Positions 13,490 through 25,800 of a stretch of 64,000 nt of DNA are shown here, in pieces; position 1 is the stretch's first letter; the number at the start of each line of letters is the position of its first letter. Under the pieces are notes generated by a model. It did not search any database. It worked only from the letters and a program-made list of their open reading frames with translations, and was not told the DNA's origin. Source of the stretch: Ceratothoa steindachneri (taxonomy: Eukaryota; Arthropoda; Malacostraca; Isopoda; Cymothoidae); NCBI GenBank assembly GCA_963969495.1, contig OZ018326.1:181823653-181887652 (forward strand). The letters run 5' to 3'. The position numbers and the translations under genes are program-made.

Positions 13490-14780
13490 AACCCAACTTA
13501 ACTTATATTACTGCTTCCGCTAACATCCACTTTATGCCTTTCTATATTAACTCTCCTCATCTCTCTCTTCCCAGTCCCGTAAAAAGGTCGCTTGTCTATC
13601 TCTTTGCGTAACCTTCTGCTACAACTGAAACCTCAAAGAAAAAACATGGCGTATGTTAGGAAAAACTGGTTTACACCGCTTCTTTTTATGCGCCATTTTA
13701 ACTAATACATCTTCATCCACTTTATTTAGCTATTCTCTTGCCCTTCCAGAAATACGGGTCTGGTTCTTCTTCCAATGGTTTTTGGGAGTGGTGACCCCAA
13801 ACTCTGCGGGACCTATCACCGAGAAGGATTCACCGCTCTGACCTGTCTACCACGCCATCGGTAGGCTTCAGTATGGGGTTTCCAAGAAGTGATGAAGCCG
13901 GTTAATGCCCGTTCCAACGGCTCCAGACGGGGAATGCAGGTGGCTACACTCGACTGATCCCTTATTGGGGTTAAAATTCTAGATGCCCTTCTAGTAGGGT
14001 CATTAAAAATTCTCAAAGCGGAGAAGGTGCTTCCTCATCAAAAATTGTCACTGATTCAGCGGTTTTCCGCTTACTTCAATTGGAGAGTTGCCTCCAAGGG
14101 AATTTCTATTTGTTGTAGTCCCCACTTTGCTTTCTTAGGGGCCCGCCAAGACACGGTGAGGCAGAAGACCCGTCGCCCCGGTTTCGGCTTTCCGATTGGG
14201 CAGGTGAATCATCTTAACGTCCTTAGAGGGGTAAGAGTCAGCTTCGTCCAATAGGTCTTGCTGCGACACCTTGTCGTTCCATGGTTTGTTTCGTTGATGG
14301 GGGCGAGCATGCTCTTCCCCCACTTTCATAAGAGATGTCGCTATGCAGGCCCCAATGATATTTGTGACGAGCTATTGGCCCTATGAGTCCTTACTCTGTA
14401 TACTCGATACTTTGAGGTAATTGCCAGTTGAAGGTCTCTAGTGAGCTCGAGATTATCTATGACACGGTAGTCCCACACCAGATGCTAGGGTATTTCTTGG
14501 GGATGAAGCTGGGCTCGGAGCCAGACACCGAACCCATGACCACCCTGTTCAAGGTCCTCTTCAGGCGGCAGGGCTCTGGAGGACTCAAAAGGAGATGAGG
14601 GACCTCTCCCCCGCCTGGTGCCCTGTTGACGGGCAAGATCTCTATTTCGGAGAAAAGTTTTGCTAAGCCTCCTCAGTGCGGCATTGAGGCCCGTTTCCGA
14701 GGGTGGAGAGAAAAAAAATAAGGAAAGGATAAAGAAGACTGTGTGTTCCTCTTGGACCTTTCCTTCCTCACCCAGGTGAT
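13490..14780. other. GC-richer segment of unknown origin, possible LTR-retroelement leader
   Basis: From about 13790 to 14760 the GC content is well above the flanks. TGGTGACCCC at 13789-13798 resembles the primer-binding start found just after the 5' LTR of many arthropod Gypsy-like elements. Open frames of 62 to 75 codons on both strands (13816-14016 minus, 14027-14254 plus, 14135-14329 minus) show no recognisable domain. A stretch near 14450-14600 stays open on the + strand but matches no family I know. No gag or pol motif was found, so this stays tentative. Confidence 0.3.
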
Positions 14781-14899
14781 CTAGGTATGGCGATTCTTAT
14801 AGGTTTGTTCAAAAGTATCTGGACAGAGGGTATCCTTCAAGACTCCTGATCAATAGTTGAAGTGCTCTCCCTTTGAAAGTCGAGCAAAAATTTATATAT

Positions 14900-15425
14900 C
14901 CTCCCAAGGTTAGCCCGGGAATTATTTTGTTTTGCCCATAACATCATAACTATTCTGTCGATTCAAACGAAATTTAAAACCTTTATGTTTCTTTACATTC
15001 CTTTCCGTATGATATAATTACCAAAGTCCTTCTAAGGTTAGCCGGCGAATTATTTGGCAATAAAATCATAACTATTCAGCCGATTCTAACAAAATTTGAT
15101 ACCTTTATGTTGTTTTGCATTCTCTTTCGAATGGTATAATTGCCAGGGCCTCCCAAGATTAGCCCGCGAATTATTTTGTTTTGGCAATAACATCATAACT
15201 ATTCGGCTGATTCTAACGAACTTTAAAATTCTTATGTTGTTTTACATTCCTTTTCGAATGATATAGTTGCCAAAGTCCTCCCAAGGTAGGCCGGGAATTA
15301 TTTGGCAATAACATCATAACTATTCAGCCGATTCTATGGAAATTTGAAACTCTTATGTTGTTTTACATTCTACTCCGAAAAATATAATTGCCAAGGTCCT
15401 TCCAAGGCTAGTCCTGGAATTATTA
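14900..15425. repeat. Tandem array of ~125-bp units with alternating 128/121-bp spacing
   Basis: Units begin with CCTCCCAAGGTTAGCC-type sequence at 14900, 15028, 15149, 15277 and 15398, giving spacings of 128, 121, 128 and 121. Each holds CATAACTATTC and TTATGTTGTTTTACATTC. The 7-bp difference comes from presence or absence of TTTTGTT-type sequence after GAATTATT. The last unit is partial. Confidence 0.9.
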
Positions 15426-15429
15426 AAGG

Positions 15430-16265
15430 CTTGTAGGTCGTTAGGTCAGTGAGAGCTCACGACCTTTGGTAGGCAGACCTTGTTTTAAAAGATCCCAATT
15501 CTAGAATCAAATGTGAATTTTTCAATTTAAAAAAATACAAATATCAATTGTTTTTGCTATAACGAAATAAAAGCAAGGCATTGAAGGTAAAATTTATTTA
15601 GCGTTAATGGGAAGGCAGCCAAGCAATCACCCATTATGTCCCTTTAAAAATTGGATTCTAATTTATTGGTCTGGAATTGCCAATTGACCTGGATTCATTT
15701 CAGGACTTCCAATAAAGCGCCTCATTTTTGTGTGATTTTCTTTTTTGTTAAATTTAAAATAATTGATTTATGTAAAACCTAAAACAATCGCTAAAATGCT
15801 TTTAGCATAAATCTTGTAGTTCTTTATCCCATTAAACGATAGAAAAGTTACATAAGTTGAAGCGAGACGTCGATTAGATCAAGTACTGAATTTATTCTTT
15901 GGTAAAAATTTAATGTTTTAATGGGATATGTTATGATAAGATATAATCGAAGTCTTCTACAGTGCCATTACTTAAATTTAATAGGTTAAATTTCTATCAT
16001 TTTAATCAATTATCGTTTTCTCCTTTCTTTATTATGTATTTTCCACTCATCGTTCATTATGGAATATTTGTATAATTATAAATATCTTAATCCTCTGTTT
16101 ATTGGAGTTGTTTTTCCTATTTCCCATTCTTTTTTTTATACTGTTTTTAGATCGGGTCTTACAAGATGATCCTCTCCTCAGTAGAAAATCAGATTTTAAC
16201 GGTAAATTTGAGTCATGGCTGGTTACGACATCTGACTACTTAATCTTTTTCACCCTTTTATCTAT
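15430..16265. other. AT-rich non-coding stretch
   Basis: I see no gene, terminal repeat or tandem structure here on either strand. T-rich runs give only short open frames. Confidence 0.4.
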
Positions 16266-16269
16266 GGTA

Positions 16270-17060
16270 TTCCAAATGCCTCGCCGGCGAAGAAATTCAC
16301 CCTTGATTATGACATGCCATTTACTTGTATCTGTAGTGCCTGTTCTCTAGTTTATATGGCACTGAGGAGAAATTTTTACGCATAAGTGACAAACGAAATC
16401 TGCAGATACTTTTCCAGCGGAGGTTACTTCCTCAGTATGGAAGGTTAACTTTTGTCTACATTTTACGATCACTCTATTTCCATGCAGCTCTCAATCATTT
16501 TACCCAAATGGGTAGAAATATTTGCACAGGATGCATTCACGCACATTCTTGTTGTGAATTTCACAGCTGGGGTTCGAAGCCTTGTCTCCATGTCGTTTGA
16601 GCGTCAGATCCAACTCATCATTACTTCTATACGGTCTAGCAACAACGGCACAGTCTCCCTATTCTGACGGCACGCATTCACATAACCATCTTAAGGTTTG
16701 ATTTCACTTTACTGTCAAACCATATCTCCCCCTCAATTTGATAGCATTGCTGACAGAGCCCACGAATTACTCTCTTTTCCCAGTGACTTGGAAACAGTAG
16801 CAAAATCGTAACAATGGTATTCACGCATTTCTGACCTATCTGATGCGTTTAAAATAATCATAACCGTAGGCACTGTTTAATTAAAACCATTTGTTCTGCA
16901 TCTGGTTGGCGAATGTAAACTCAGACTTCTATTGTTGACATCTTACACCATTTTCTCTAGGTGCAATCTTTGTTTGATTGAGGTTGTGATTTCCAAGAAT
17001 CGTCCCACTGCAATACTGTTGCTAGCCGTCGCCAACCGATGCTCAGTCTACACTCATGAC
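16270..17060 (-). pseudogene. Possible decayed C2H2 zinc-finger sequence
   Basis: Reverse-strand translation gives fragments that look like eroded zinc-finger units. These are LTLKRHGDKAS followed by CEIHNK, CILCKYFYP, FVCHLC, and a CQQ.KSEFTFANQMQNK block (about 16885-16940) with a stop where the second zinc Cys should be. The Cys-x2-Cys and His spacings are incomplete and the frame changes repeatedly, so no finger is intact. If real it is a dead zinc-finger gene or a transposon-borne finger array. A chance resemblance is possible, and confidence is low. Confidence 0.25.
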
Positions 17061-17389
17061 TAATAGTTTTGCGACTAATAAATATTTTTCATTCAGTTTT
17101 AAAGGTTATGTGATAGGAATAATTGTTTTAGTCTTTAAATTGTTGCAGGTTTATTAAAAAGTTAGCATTTCAAAAAATAATAAGAAAAACAGTGCATTAC
17201 TTCGTTGAATCCAAAATTTCACTCTGATCCCGTTCCTATCGGAAGTGAATTTTAATCACTAGAGATTTGCTATTCGTTTAAAAGAGCAAAATAATGATAA
17301 ATATGGGTTAAATGAATGATGTTGTGTAACTATACTCCAATCGTAATATTACTTTGTAAAAATAAATGTTTGAATCTTTTTAATTCCAA

Positions 17390-18290
17390 AATTGGTTATT
17401 TAGAAAGAAAAGCGTGCAACCATTGATGTTCTGCGCCAAAATGGCTTGAAAGGTGTACTATATTTGGGATTATTAATGAAGAAGAAGTCTTCTGGACGCC
17501 CACGAGCTTAAAAGGTAGGACAAGATCGCCAGCTTCCTGGTAAGAACCCAGTTTAAGGATCAGGTTGCCTCCATTGCCAAGCTTGCTCAAGATTGGAAAA
17601 AAACAGATGGTCTGCAAACAACCCTCTTTTCATCAAGATAAGAATTAGGGATAAACTCCAATTTTGTAGGAAGTATAAATAATGAACTGCTGAAGACTGT
17701 AGCAAAATGATATTTCAGATAAAGCTCTTTTTAGCTTGTTTCCAGTTTCTGGATGATCCCTCGTCAGAAAAGAGAAAAGGAAACCGCTTTCACGAATCTC
17801 TGTAGTTCTCACATTGAAACATTCAAATACTACCCATGTCTGAGGCTGCTTCTCCTTTTAGGAAAAGGGAACACTAACAATTTTGCCAAAGCACAATGCA
17901 ATGAATTCAAAATGGTACCAAAACGTGTTTCATCAGCACTATTTCCCAACAGTTCAGGACCAATTTGGGGATGATAATTGTATTTTTCAGTATGATGGCG
18001 CACCTTTTCACAAATTAAAGATATTAATAAAGCTCTTGGTTGAAAATAATAACGAAGGTTTCGGACCTTGACCCAAGAAATTTTCCAGATTTAAAGCCGA
18101 TTTAAAATTGGTGAGCGATAATAAAACTGTAATTGCTAAACAAAATTCACCCAATTTCAAGCAGTTGCGCGTGATTAGTGAGCGAAAATGAAGCAATATC
18201 AGTCAAGATATCATCACACATTTGGTCTCCAGAATGCCAAAATGAATTAAAGCGGTCCTAAAGAACAAGGGAAATAATTGTAAATATTGA
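17390..18290 (+). pseudogene. Tc1-like transposase pseudogene
   Basis: The + strand reads in shifting frames as a Tc1-family DDE transposase. Recognisable parts are KGTLTILPKHNAMNSKWYQN and HYFPTVQDQFGDDNCIFQYDGAPFH (about 17850-18015), with the second catalytic Asp in QYDGAP. PRNFPDLKPI.NW follows (about 18074-18111), and the family's C-terminal SRMPK.IKAVLKNKG.NCKY block lies at 18228-18285. The catalytic Glu of the usual NPIENLW box is replaced by a stop (TAA 18103-18105), and a frameshift lies between the second Asp and that point. The N-terminal DNA-binding half is barely legible. It is dead. Terminal repeats were not identified. Confidence 0.7.
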
Positions 18291-18299
18291 CTGCACGCA

Positions 18300-20160
18300 T
18301 ATATTTACTCTATTAATTAATAAAATGGGTTTGGGCTTTAAATTATTGTATATTTCACCTTCATAAGATAAACACGTTAAAATAAAATTCAACGTTTGAT
18401 TAATACTATTAATTTTCTTATATGCAAAAATATAGTAGTTTTAAAAATTTCGTCTATGACTAATGAAGTTCCTTTAGCGAGTCTCTCCATTCCATGATTT
18501 GTACTGTTGATCTCATAAAAACCTCTCACTATGTCCTCCTTTGATAGTTTAATCTTATTCTTTCAAAGATTTGATATTATTCCCACAATGCAGTGCCTAT
18601 TCTATGTATGCCACAATCTTAAATTTTAGTGTATACTTAACTCTTTCGGTTTGGCTACTTTTTTACATTTTTCTCCACCTAGTTCGCAGCCGCTTTGAGT
18701 TTACCTCTTTTTCATAAAAATGCGCCTCTTAATTCATATTATATTAATTTCATCCGCTTACAATAGCCGTGACCATTGGATATATTTTACAATTTGAAAA
18801 ATAATTAAAAGTATCACTTCATCTATAATCCTAATGAAAAGATGTCCCTTATTTGTTATTAGCGAAAATAAATAGCAATAAATACTTCTTGTTGCAAGAT
18901 ATGCAGGAGGTGGCCGAGCGTTTGAGATGAGTCTTCTGCTTTTTTTTCCAAACCATAAGACAACAAAACTTCGCCGTAATGTTGATCTCACTCAAATATG
19001 ATCACTTTTTAGAGACATCATATTTTATGTGGCTTACCTTCGTTTAATGAGGGTAGATGTGTTTTAAGACGTCCTTGACTCAAATTTATCTTCACATCAA
19101 TCTTGTATTTAATAGAAAACAAAAGCAGAGTGTATAGATGATATCGGTAAAAATATGGAATAGATTATAATAAAGAACGTTATGAATTGAGAGGGCGTTA
19201 GCTGTTTTGAACATGTATCTGTTACGCTTAAGTTAGTTTATCTTAAGTAATAAGAATGTAGGGTGTTTATGTTGAATGTTATTTTCATTCCGAACCGTAT
19301 TTTGTTTTTACACTTGAAAATGATAGGATTAAGAGCCAATTTATTTTAACTAGCATAGGTACCTGCGTTGCCTCAGATAAAAACTCCTGTCGTAAATAAA
19401 TACAGATGCATATTGTATGAAATGCTTATATTGTGGCACAACAAATATGTTGATTTTTATTAGTTGGGGGGTGAAGGTAGATTCAGAAGAGTTGCGCACT
19501 ATCTATCATATAATATCCTATAATATCGTATATCTTATAATATCGTATAATAACATATACTATACTTACAATGAGTAAACGTTTCACCGTGCACCCGGCA
19601 GTTTACGCGCACGAGTGAATGATACTAAGGTAGATACATATAATGAGCGAAAAATTAAATTTGATAAAGTTTGATGCAGAATGAATCGATAATAGATATT
19701 TTGTTTTTATTCAAGAAAAAAAAAGAAAAATGGTCTAATCGAATAGGATATATACGGAAAGTAGAGACTGAATCAATGTAGTGAAAGGCCACTGAAAGAA
19801 AACTCTGGCTAAATGTGAAGGAGACAGTCGATAAAAGAATAAATGAGAAGAAATAGACATACGACTGAGGAAAAAGTGAATAAATGAGAAGAAGTCACGT
19901 AATTAGGAGAAAAGTAGATAAGTGAAACGAATGAAGCAGATATTTAAGGGAAACAGTTAGTGAATGAGAACAAGGAGGCACATCATTAATAAAGAAGTCA
20001 ATAAATGAAAGGAAGAGGAAAAATGCTAAGCTACGAAAATAAAGCTAGAAAGGCACAACGGGTTATTGTCATTTATCAGTGACACAATCTTTCATAGAGT
20101 GCAAACACTCAAATTCATCAATCTGAAACCATCTTCAAAAATAAATATCGAGACAATATA
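18300..20160. other. Non-coding AT-rich stretch with a tRNA-like fragment
   Basis: No protein-coding signal was found. GGTGGCCGAGCGTTTGAGATGAG at 18908-18930 resembles the 5' half of a Leu/Ser tRNA (A box) but has no B box nearby, and may be a truncated SINE head. Short direct repeats of TATAATATCGTATA lie around 19510-19560. Purine-rich sequence precedes the mariner element. Confidence 0.35.
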
Positions 20161-20164
20161 AATA

Positions 20165-21095
20165 CAAGGGGCGGTCAATAAGTTTTTTAATTCGGATATA
20201 AGGAAACGAGATATGAGGAAAAGTGTTTTATTATTTTTCAATATAATTACCCTCGACTTTAATGCACTTGCGCCACTTGTCCCTGAGGCTTCGAATTCCC
20301 GACAACCAGAAATCTCCCGACTGCTGTTCCATCCCCTTCTGGACGGCGAGCTGGACATCTTCATCGTCCCCAAACCGGCGTCCACGCAGTGCAGCCTTGA
20401 GCTGGCGGAATAAAAAGTAGTCGCTAGGATCCAGATCTGGACTGTAGGAAGGGTGGGGGGATGGTTAAGCTCCTTGTGCAGGGTAGCTTGCGCAACTCTG
20501 CCCTTGTGGACTTTGACGACATCAAAGTCGATCATGGGTCGTGAGGTTTCTAGGGACCTAACTGGCAGAGACCTTGGTCATGGCCAAATTGTCGTGGATC
20601 ATGTTGATAACACTTCCATGTGATATTCCAAGTTCTCGCTCGATTTCTTCGACCTTCACCCGTTGACTTTCGAGGATCATTCTCTCAACATGGGCTACAT
20701 TGTCCTCGTTGGTCACGTCTGCTGGGCGTCCTGGACCAAGGTCATCTTCAAGGGGCTCACGCCTATGGCGGAACTCCCTATTCCAGCGAGCAATGGTTGC
20801 ATAGGAAGGAGCGGTGTCGGTGTACACTGCAACCATGCGTTCATGAATCTTTTTTGCATTCTTTGCCTTCCTTAGTCAAAAATTTGATCACTGGGCGGTG
20901 CTCAACCTTGTCCATTGTTGAAAAAATTGGTGACTGATGATCTGCGATCAGCTAATACTTCTTAAATATACGAGGCAGGAGCGTGCGGCTGCAGGTACTG
21001 ACTTGTCATAACTTGTCGTAAAACCCCCACAAACAGCCATCCCCTTTCCTCTGTTTTTCCCTACCGATTTGCAAAACTTATTGACCCCCCTCGTT
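20165..21095 (-). mobile_element. Internally deleted mariner element with both terminal inverted repeats
   Basis: The left end (CAAGGGGCGGTCAATAAGTT from 20165) and the reverse complement of the right end (AACGAGGGGGGTCAATAAGTT, ending 21095) match over about 30 bp, including a shared GTCAATAAGTTTT core and a downstream ATTCGG/AATCGG. Each end is flanked by TA, the mariner target duplication. The element is 931 bp against about 1.3 kb for full mariners, because a central block of the transposase is missing. The dead gene inside runs on the minus strand (separate entry). Confidence 0.85.
20231..20915 (-). pseudogene. mariner transposase, internally deleted
   Basis: The start MDKVEHRPVIKFLTKEGK is read from 20915 downward. 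A frameshift near 20840 leads into APSYATIARWNREFRH and the DNA-binding HTH region (VEEIERELGISHGSV). TKVSAS follows, with a stop where a Trp codon is usual, and then VPRNLTTHD. There the reading jumps straight to VHKGRVAQATLHKELNHPP, which in intact mariners follows the second catalytic Asp. The first Asp and about 115 residues are therefore gone and the second Asp is lost. After another frameshift come PDLDPSDYFLF (third Asp retained) and the C-terminal KWRKCIKVEGNYIEK with stop at 20231-20233. It cannot be catalytic. Its ends could still be recognised by an active relative. Confidence 0.85.
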
Positions 21096-21099
21096 TACA

Positions 21100-22420
21100 G
21101 GTGTAAAGTGTGTTCTGTCCCCTTGAATAAAATTCCTAGTCTTTGTCCTTGTTAACGACAAATATCAACATCAAATTAAGTTCTAGCTCGAGCCAAAGTC
21201 TCTCGATTTTCCTTTGTTTATTGTTTTATTGTTAATGAATAAAATCTAACATTAAAGGGCAAATCCCTTAGCGTCTGGTTTCATTCTAAAATATTTTCAT
21301 TGTTTCTTTTCATAAATGGTGTAAATTTGTAATCCTTGCAGATGGCTTTGTAAATTATAAAGGTGAGATATATGATACATATAATTTTGTCAAAATGATA
21401 AGTTGGTCCCTGAAACTTCACGCTCAAAATGATATATGATGAGGTGATATTATTTGAACGAATTAACTGTAAATATATGTACAAAGAGGCTAAAAATAGT
21501 ATATTTAGAAAGACTTTAAAATGGCGGATTACTAGTTTTTGTAATATTAAACTGTTCTAAATAATCAACGTGATAAATATCGTAAGAATAGTTTGAAATA
21601 TAAAGTGGATAAGTTTATTATCGGTATATATATATGGTATTTTTATCTTTCGCAAATATTTTAATATTTTTACTTACACCTTTTGTAACATGTTTGGAAT
21701 TGAAAGTTCAAGAACTAAAATAAATAAAGAGAAGTTGTGAAAGTAAACATTGAGTGTACACAATTGCGCAATATCGCATTTAATAGGAACTTTGGCCAAA
21801 ATATGTGTTCAGTTGAGCATTGCCTCACCTTTGTTTATTCACGTAGTATAGGAAGGGCTTTCAGTCAGTGATGGGCGATTTATCGTTTAGAAACTTTGAA
21901 AGTTGGTTCAGGAAAAGAAAAAGTACTGCTTATCAGTGTGGGTTTCACAACGGACTGGTAAAGCAAGACACAACGGTAATTGCTGTGTGCCTGAGAGCAT
22001 TATTATTTGAAAGATGCCCTGCTTGGCTTACATGGAAGACTTTCATAAAGATAAGGGTCTTACTTTCATAAAGAATGTAAATGATGATCCAGTAGACCAT
22101 GAAACTTCTTCCACATCATGTATTGTTCACGTTTTATGATAATCGCACCATCATTCGTGCATTTTCATTAGGATATTTTGTGAGTAAACGTTTAGAAATG
22201 GCTGATTCTCAAGATAGAGAGTTGAGTTAAACACGCGGCGAATATACATCATTCTTTCTCGTTCATGAAGATTTATACCTTGTATATTCCCTGTGTGTTT
22301 ACCTCAACTCTCCTTTTTCCTTTGAATTCCTAATTAATTTCTCTCTATTTCATAATCCCGATCGACTTCGCGTAGCGTACCTTAAAAGCCCTTAAAAGCT
22401 TGTTTATTCGGAGGACTTTT
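21100..22420. other. AT-rich non-coding stretch
   Basis: No gene or repeat structure was recognised on either strand. A 67-codon open frame at 21868-22071 has no known motif and no splice or promoter context that would support it. Confidence 0.4.
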
Positions 22421-22422
22421 GT

Positions 22423-22523
22423 ATTCCGAGTAGCCGAATAGTCTAAGGGACGGTTTAATTGACAGAAAAGCAGTTGCTCGCTGCCTCAGTGTGTACGGTT
22501 CGAATCCCACCCCTGTACGGAAT
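22423..22523 (+). repeat. tRNA-Leu/Ser-like SINE head or tRNA pseudogene
   Basis: A perfect A-box consensus (TAGCCGAATAG, 22431-22441) and a perfect B box (GGTTCGAATCC, 22497-22507) lie 66 bases apart, the spacing of a class II tRNA with a long variable arm. ATTCCG at 22423-22428 pairs with CGGAAT at 22518-22523 like an acceptor stem. The T-arm stem is mismatched, and no good anticodon arm is apparent, so a functional tRNA is unlikely. A long (TA)n tract begins about 110 bp downstream and could be the SINE tail. Confidence 0.55.
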
Positions 22524-22630
22524 ATTTGCGAATTGGGAAATAAATTTCAGAAGAAAAATATCCTGTTTTTCTGTTTCTTGCGGTTTGCTGGATTCATTTC
22601 ATCATTCTTTTGTTCTTTTGCGTTCATGAA

Positions 22631-22802
<172 letters not shown>

Positions 22803-22859
22803 TTTGCGTTGTCTACTGTTTGCAATTTGAGTGTTCCCTTCTTAGGAGGAAATAAATGA

Positions 22860-25800
22860 TGAACAACGTTTCGACCTAGTATGCTAATCTTCTGCTCTCT
22901 AGGAAATAGACGTAAAATATTTATTAATAAAACTAGGAATAAAACTAAATTGCTTTTATAAGTACTTACGTGTGTTGAATTGAAGAAGTTTTATTTATTT
23001 GTGAAAATACGCAAATTGTTTTATTCTTTAATTATGTGTTGGTTAAATACATTATAATAATTAATTAGTTAAGGTTTAAATACACCACAAATTACTCTTC
23101 TATTCACCTAAACAGTGTTATTAGGTTAGTTTGCATGGAGAAAATGGAACAATTGAACTTTGTTGCTTGCATAGTTGTGACGTTTGCTTATCTAAGAAAA
23201 GCAGAGCCGAAGTTTTGGAATCTAGACAGGGTTTAATTTACTTAATATGGAGAAATCTTTAAGGTCACAGTTTTCTTGCTATATGAGGTGTGAAATTTTT
23301 CATATTTTTGGAATGATATTTTTAGTACCAATAACAAAAAAGGTCCCATTTGCGAGCCCGCTCATCTGACGTTTTCATCATGCCTCCGTTGGGAGAATTA
23401 ATTCATCTGCGTCCAAAAATGGCAGAAATTGATGTCATCGAGATTTATAGATAAATACGCACATACACAAATGGGCTGTCCAAAAGTTTCTATGCCTTTT
23501 TAAATTAAGAAATTTCGAAGTTCAAATAAGGTACACATGTGCATTAAACGGCATTTGAAAGCCGAAATATTGTATTTTTATGATATTGCTATTTTAACAT
23601 GAGGCTAATAGTATTTATTGAAAAAAAAGCGAAAATAAAAAATATCATTCCAAGACAGGGCTCAGGGAGTGGTTTGGATAAAATGTGGTACAATTAGTGA
23701 AACTGAAAATAGGGGAAATTTTTGTAACCTAAGTTGAAAGACGCAACTCCCCTTAACATTTTACATTCCATAATGAAAACAGGTCCCTTTGGGTATTATA
23801 TAATTCTAAAATTACCCCTATTGTGCCATCCATTGTAATTTGGGGGCACTGGTCTCCCATTTTCTTTTAAAATCAGGTGGCATTGAGAGCTAAACATTTA
23901 AAATGAACAAATATTTTCTATTTCAAAAGTTATTTAAATGTTATTTGAGGGGAGTAATAAACAAATAGAAGCTTAAAAGATAAATAATTTAAATCTAATT
24001 ATTTTAAAAGGATATACACACGTCAATAATGATCATACACTGCACAAAATGTGTCCATTAAATATAAGATCACAAAGAAATAACAATAAATTTAAATAAT
24101 TTAACTAAGCTTACAAAATTATGTCACCATTTGAGAGAAAGATAATTGATTTAAATTTACTTTTTGAAAATAAGAGCTTTAAAATGATAGTTATCCCCTC
24201 TACACATTCGCATAATCACGTAAGTGTTGCATGAGAAATGACATGTGGTTCGAACAACCTTTGACTGAAGATAACAATTCATTTCCATCAAGTTTTGAAT
24301 ATTATTTACTACAAGATAATGAAATAAATCATAGTAATCCTGAATTCTTTTATTTACTTATTATATTTCACTCTTTTATCACACTCAGAAGTTCATACTT
24401 GGGAACACCCAACACGAGATACATCCATCATTGAAATCCCGTTGCTAATTATGATTCTTCCTTGATTATTCACAAATAAAGATAGAATGTTAAAGGGCGA
24501 AGGATTTTAGGCGGAGTCTAGGTCAGTCATGTTGGGTAATATCAAAATACTTAGCTAAATTTGGGACTGCTTTCTCTTCTCGATCTTTTATTATCCACCC
24601 ATACAACATTTTCATTCTAAAATATAAGTCTGCAGGTTGTGTTGGATTTAGTTAATCACTCCCTCATAGTAGAGAGCGACGATATTATTAACCCGATGTT
24701 AGTGTTATTTGGGTGTCATAGAAGGTGGCTAACTTTTTCCTCAATAATGGGTGAAATGGTTCGAGATGGGACTGAAATAATATAATGAGGCATAAAATGG
24801 TATTGGATGGGAAGCAGAGTTCACGACATGCCATTGCTGGAAAAGTCTAGATTTTATTCTTCTTTTCAATTCTAGCCATCTCTCGTTTACTACCTAGATT
24901 ATTTTAATCCTTTAACACATTCACAAGCAATCGGAAGGAAGAGAAGAAGAAACTTTGAAGATGAAGAAAAATGTTAATAACTATAATGATAATAAAATAA
25001 TAATAATAATAAAAATAATAATAAGAACAACAAATTCAAGTCATTTTTAAAACTAAATTTTTTTTCTGTTTCATCCTTTTCACACCAATTGTACTTTAAG
25101 CTAGTTCAAATTGATCCCATCATTCTGGTTCTCTGTAAAGGGAAAGTCACAAAACAAACAACCGTTTTGAAGTAAGCAAAACCTTTAGAAGAAAATGATA
25201 AATTAAGGCCCTATTTATCTGCCTTAAGCTCTGCTTTCTTTACACTCAACCTATAGTTCTTCCAGTTTATAATGAGTGTAATAATGCTAAAAACCTTTAT
25301 GTCACTGAATCGAGGAACAGCCAAAACAAAACGATATAAGGAAAAAGAAAAGCTATACTTATTTCTTATGTTAAATGGAAATAAATAGAGAAACTGACAT
25401 GAATATAGAAAACAATGAAAAAATTAAGAGAGAGAGAAAGGTAGTAATATAAAATTTATTTTATTTCTATAGATATACAACAAAAGAAGCTACTTTTATC
25501 ATTATTTACAAAAGATATTGTAAACAAATTTTCCCTTGTAAATTTAGAATTTTATCCCCAAATCTATCCCCAAAAGTTATAAAAAGCATTTTATAAAGGG
25601 TTACAAAGAGTGTGTGTGTGAAACTATTTCTATAGTTTTGTAATTACCTAAATCGGTCATGACATACTTAGGTTATTCAACACCTAACGCCCATAATGGT
25701 AGGGAAGAATGAAAAACTATTAAAATCCAATCTATGTAAAGCGGCGGGCCCAAGTTTTCTGACCTCGAAAATTTTAGAAAATTAGATAAATGCAGTTTTG

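Noticed and set aside
23474..23497. Mariner-like inverted-repeat end (GGGCTGTCCAAAAGTTTCTATGCC)
   Set aside because: No inverted partner was found nearby and no transposase lies beside it, so I do not call an element.
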